A stretch of DNA of 64,000 nt from NCBI GenBank assembly GCA_026390835.1, contig JAPLFD010000017.1, positions 62,001 through 126,000 on the forward strand, given 5' to 3'. Both the position numbers and the translations under genes were made by a program. Numbering within the stretch: position 1 is the stretch's first letter; every line of letters begins with the position of its first letter. The DNA comes from Sphingobacteriales bacterium (GTDB lineage: Bacteria; Bacteroidota; Bacteroidia; Sphingobacteriales; Sphingobacteriaceae). Of the stretch, positions 63,301-64,000 are shown piece after piece. The notes beneath the pieces are model-generated. The model made no database searches and had not been told where the DNA came from. It saw only the letters and a list, made by a program, of their open reading frames with translations.

Positions 63301-64000
63301 TTTAAATCAACTGTATGTAACTGGCTTAAAAGAAGATCTCAGTTTTAGAGGAACTCTAGAGCCTTTAAAAGATTTGCGAATAGAATTAACCGCACAAAAA
63401 AGTAGCAATTTCAATTATTCTACTACCTTTAAATTTGTAACGGCAAGCAATAGCTTCGAGAACCTGAACCCCATAACTACCGGCGATTACAGCATTTCGT
63501 TCTTTAGTTTTGGTACCGCCTTTAAAAAGGATAAACCCGGAAGTGCTGCCAATTTGTTCCGCCAATTTGAAAATAACCGATCGGTTATTTCGCAACGCTT
63601 GGGGGCCTTAAATCCAAATTCATCGGGCTTGGCCAATGGTTTTTCCGATGGCTATGGTAAGGCTTCGCAAGATGTGGTTATTTCTTCTTTCTTGGCAGCC
63701 TACAGCGGAAAATCTGCCGAAAAAATTAGTTTAAATACCTTTCCTAAAATCCCGATACCGAACTGGAGAATGAACTATAGCGGCTTAAGCAGCTTAGCTT
63801 TCTTAAGTGATATTTTCGCATCTATAGATATTAATCACGCTTATAAATCTACCTATAGCATAAATGGATTTAACTCTTTAGCCCGATACACCGAGAGTAA
63901 TGGCATGGTGAATGTGCGTGATGTAAGCAATAACTTCTTACCTAAATATCAATTTAACCAAGTAACCTTGTTTGAGCAATTTGTGCCTTTTTTGGGTATC
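57380..64000 (+). CDS. sprA: T9SS outer-membrane translocon protein SprA (partial, runs off the window)
   Basis: SprA is the giant 36-strand outer-membrane barrel through which type IX cargo passes. Its known partners include PorV. The frame stays open for 2207 codons to the window end, so the last roughly 200 residues are missing, judging from the usual length near 2400. A signal peptide ends near GFAQG (27). Diagnostic parts include RSFGLSLPNPANIKRSVVFN, FLSKSAEKI-like barrel strands late on, NKNGSSYLDDFEATRSLIDL-type lid segments in the centre and repeated aromatic strands. The start is TTG at 57380, 27 bases after ruvA. Confidence 0.93.
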   Translation, partial: MRKTTNVFLFFLSVVLFGISLQGFAQGKTPTLTDSLKLRYPIKDSKSLVFGRSFGLSLPNPANIKRSVVFNPFTKQYTIQDSIGGQFFRNPYYLTIPEYQRFENKQLLKNTWRDLADQSVSAARQPGFIPPVKINSRSFERLFGGSTIEIKPQGSAELTFAGRINKNENPLFNERQRRQGNFDFNQRIQMNLVGQVGEKLKISTNYNTEAQFDFENQVKLDYTGKEDEIVRKVEAGNVSLPLSSSLITGSQALFGLKTQLQFGKLGVTSIFSQQKSQSKEITITNGSQQNEFRLLADSYEANKHYFLSQFFRNQYNLALKKLPIISSNINITKIEVWVTNRVGTTTDSRDVLAFMDLGENSPYNQAQIQGGAAYSSYPAGFSGPGFAQQSNNLLQTLPLGARLTNSNAINVYFQANGATDNFAKLTYARKLTDKEYTISPQLGYISLNTPLNADEVLAVAYRYTVNGTEYQVGEFSNDLPVNNEVPEVLYVKLLKNEILKTNLPTWDLMMKNIYSLGAYQVSSSDFRLNIFRLDEQSGVEKPQMTEGQNTNGKLWLQLTNLDNINQQNDRKPDGFFDFIQGITIDALNGRITFPTVEPFGADLAAQFTPAEAALVAKYVYQPLYDLTKADAQQLYPQLNRYIIKGTYQSQVSSEFQLNAINIPEGSVQVIAGTIPLQEGVDFTIDYNIGRVRILNQALLNSGQPIRIKLENSELFGMQQRSLFGTRFDYRANKKLNLGATLLNLTERPLTPKVNIGDEPISNTIWGLDMNYQSDSRWLTRMVDKIPFISTKEKSSITFSGEFAKFIPGHPSALNFAGTKNGSSYLDDFEATRSLIDLKSAITWQISGTPQLFPESQQFNNLAYGFNRARIAFYNIDPIFYNRSGGGTPTDVKLNANELSNHYSREVLEREVFPFKDSPTGQPMFLPTLNMAFYPNERGPYNYATAGLNVDGKLVNPKTRWGGMFRKLESNDFEALNIEFVELWMLDPFIYKPNAEGGDLYFDLGSISEDILRDDRKSLENGLPTDGDPAKTDATAWGRVPKLQPVIPAFDNNPAARKLQDVGLDGLSDTQEQQFFSSFVNQVSPQLNATAAAALAADPSSDNYQYFRGNVFSGSASSILKRYEKYNGTEGNSKTQEQSLAETGIENSASTPLPDGEDVNRDNNTSKADEYFEYKVSIRPQDLQQVGNNFISDIVSTSVKLANGKQETVRWIQFKIPLAQFVTKVGNIQDFKSIRFVRSFMTNFADTTILRLAKLQLVRGEWRRYNAENNLAKVIADPALINPGLDNSSLEVSAVNIEENGKRTPIPYVTPPGIIRELDFSGFNANTRQNEQSLSLRVKSLKDGYGRAAFRTSFNDFRSYRRMEMFIHAESANLVNPINDKAVSAFIRIGSDNQDNYYEYSIPLKITPPNTSDANAIWPAENKLDVPLSLFQIAKTARNNAQLNGLPWPPNIPFQYNDGQNTVTVLGQPDMSKVRVYMLGVRNPLKTIINAADDGLDKDAEVWFNELRLTDFDERGGWAATARLNAKLADFADVSVSGSRSTNGFGSLDRKVSERNRNDQSILDVSSSIEAGKLFPQRSGIKIPMFVNFSQQVSTPMFDPRAPDIELKNALDNSPKSVQRDILNVVQDYTTRKSINFTNVHKVKTNAESKPHLWDIENWSASYAFTEYNHRDFINQQSIQKTYRAGLAYTYSRQAKSISPFAKIIKKNSLALLRDINFSIFPSVLNFRIDVDRMYSENTLRNNDPNNFIPVPTTYNKNFQMSRLYGISWNLTRSLQLDFNATNYAIIDEPEGRINGLKRDTLWQNLMRLGRTTDYGHTANLTYNVPISKIPGFDWITLTSRYGTTFNWKTEPLSSINDPSINLGNSIQNTRIFQLNPSFNFSSLYNKIGFLKRINTDETANKFLKVMVNTLTSLKNISGAYTRTQGTFLPGYLPKTTAFGQDFSTDAPGWDFLFGSQRDIRPRATTEGWITTDPLLNQLYVTGLKEDLSFRGTLEPLKDLRIELTAQKSSNFNYSTTFKFVTASNSFENLNPITTGDYSISFFSFGTAFKKDKPGSAANLFRQFENNRSVISQRLGALNPNSSGLANGFSDGYGKASQDVVISSFLAAYSGKSAEKISLNTFPKIPIPNWRMNYSGLSSLAFLSDIFASIDINHAYKSTYSINGFNSLARYTESNGMVNVRDVSNNFLPKYQFNQVTLFEQFVPFLGI

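Noticed and set aside
60202-63595. Several minus-strand ORFs of 60-116 codons in the last 4 kb
   Set aside because: They are shadows of sprA, whose plus-strand frame is open throughout and matches the family. Their protein sequences show no recognisable domain.
1-64000. CRISPR arrays, prophage, insertion sequences, tRNA or rRNA genes
   Set aside because: I looked at the intergenic stretches and found no evenly spaced repeats, no transposase or integrase, and no cloverleaf-like sequence. The gaps are too short for most of these.

Overview
The window is chromosomal DNA from a member of the Bacteroidota, probably near the Sphingobacteriales. Three lines of evidence support this. It holds three genes of the gliding/type IX secretion apparatus (gldJ, porV, sprA). 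It holds families largely confined to this phylum (DUF2480, DUF3108, DUF3109, DUF4292, DUF4834, DUF6427 and FeoB-associated Cys-rich proteins). Many genes are preceded by the Bacteroidota -7 promoter box TAnnTTTG and lack a Shine-Dalgarno sequence. Species cannot be named from this. Coding density is very high: no gap above 300 bases lacks a gene, and no tRNA, rRNA, CRISPR array, prophage or insertion sequence was seen. This is core genome rather than an accessory island.

Layout. 1-4825: end of the complex I operon (nuoK tail, nuoL, nuoM, nuoN). 4863-8631: dedA, ppa, a CNNM/CBS transporter, rsmE and a biotin carrier protein. 8688-14276: gldJ facing away from porV, porV overlapping ispF, then a tiny FeoB-associated protein diverging from typA. 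14351-20818: a surface-polysaccharide cluster (flippase, three SAM methyltransferases, three glycosyltransferases) closed by a strong terminator. 20872-25954 (minus strand): uvrB, ywbE, DUF4834 and yfhO. 26046-31798: YjjG-type HAD phosphatase, DinB-like protein, a 41-residue membrane protein, an LpxH-like phosphoesterase, a glycosyltransferase, DUF6427, purQ and coaX. 31791-37790: an envelope-biogenesis run (outer-membrane protein, lptC, PpiD-like foldase, DUF2480, DUF3108, DUF3109). 37826-39849: rfbA and gmd. 40020-45959: dxs diverging from scpA, then glyA, then comF and rlmN on the minus strand. 46113-57352: amidohydrolase, nitronate monooxygenase, acylphosphatase, second flippase, dut, DUF4292 lipoprotein, EnvC-like protein, two tatA paralogues, lytic transglycosylase, malic enzyme and ruvA. 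57380-64000: sprA, running off the end.

How the genes fit together. The main theme is building and exporting the outer envelope: isoprenoid precursors (dxs, ispF), nucleotide sugars (rfbA, gmd), glycan assembly (two flippases and several glycosyltransferases and methyltransferases), LPS synthesis and transport (LpxH-like, lptC), periplasmic folding, peptidoglycan remodelling (EnvC-like, lytic transglycosylase) and protein export (Tat, T9SS). Housekeeping genes for respiration, purines, one-carbon metabolism, DNA repair and translation are interspersed.

I did not find a convincing unknown multi-gene system. The best items for a second look are a set of promoters whose -7 box ends only 4-7 bases before the start codon (candidate leaderless mRNAs), an unrecognised 41-residue membrane protein translationally coupled to an LpxH-like gene, a nested inverted-repeat element between gmd and dxs, a promoter that overlaps a terminator hairpin, and gldJ and porV placed side by side without porU.
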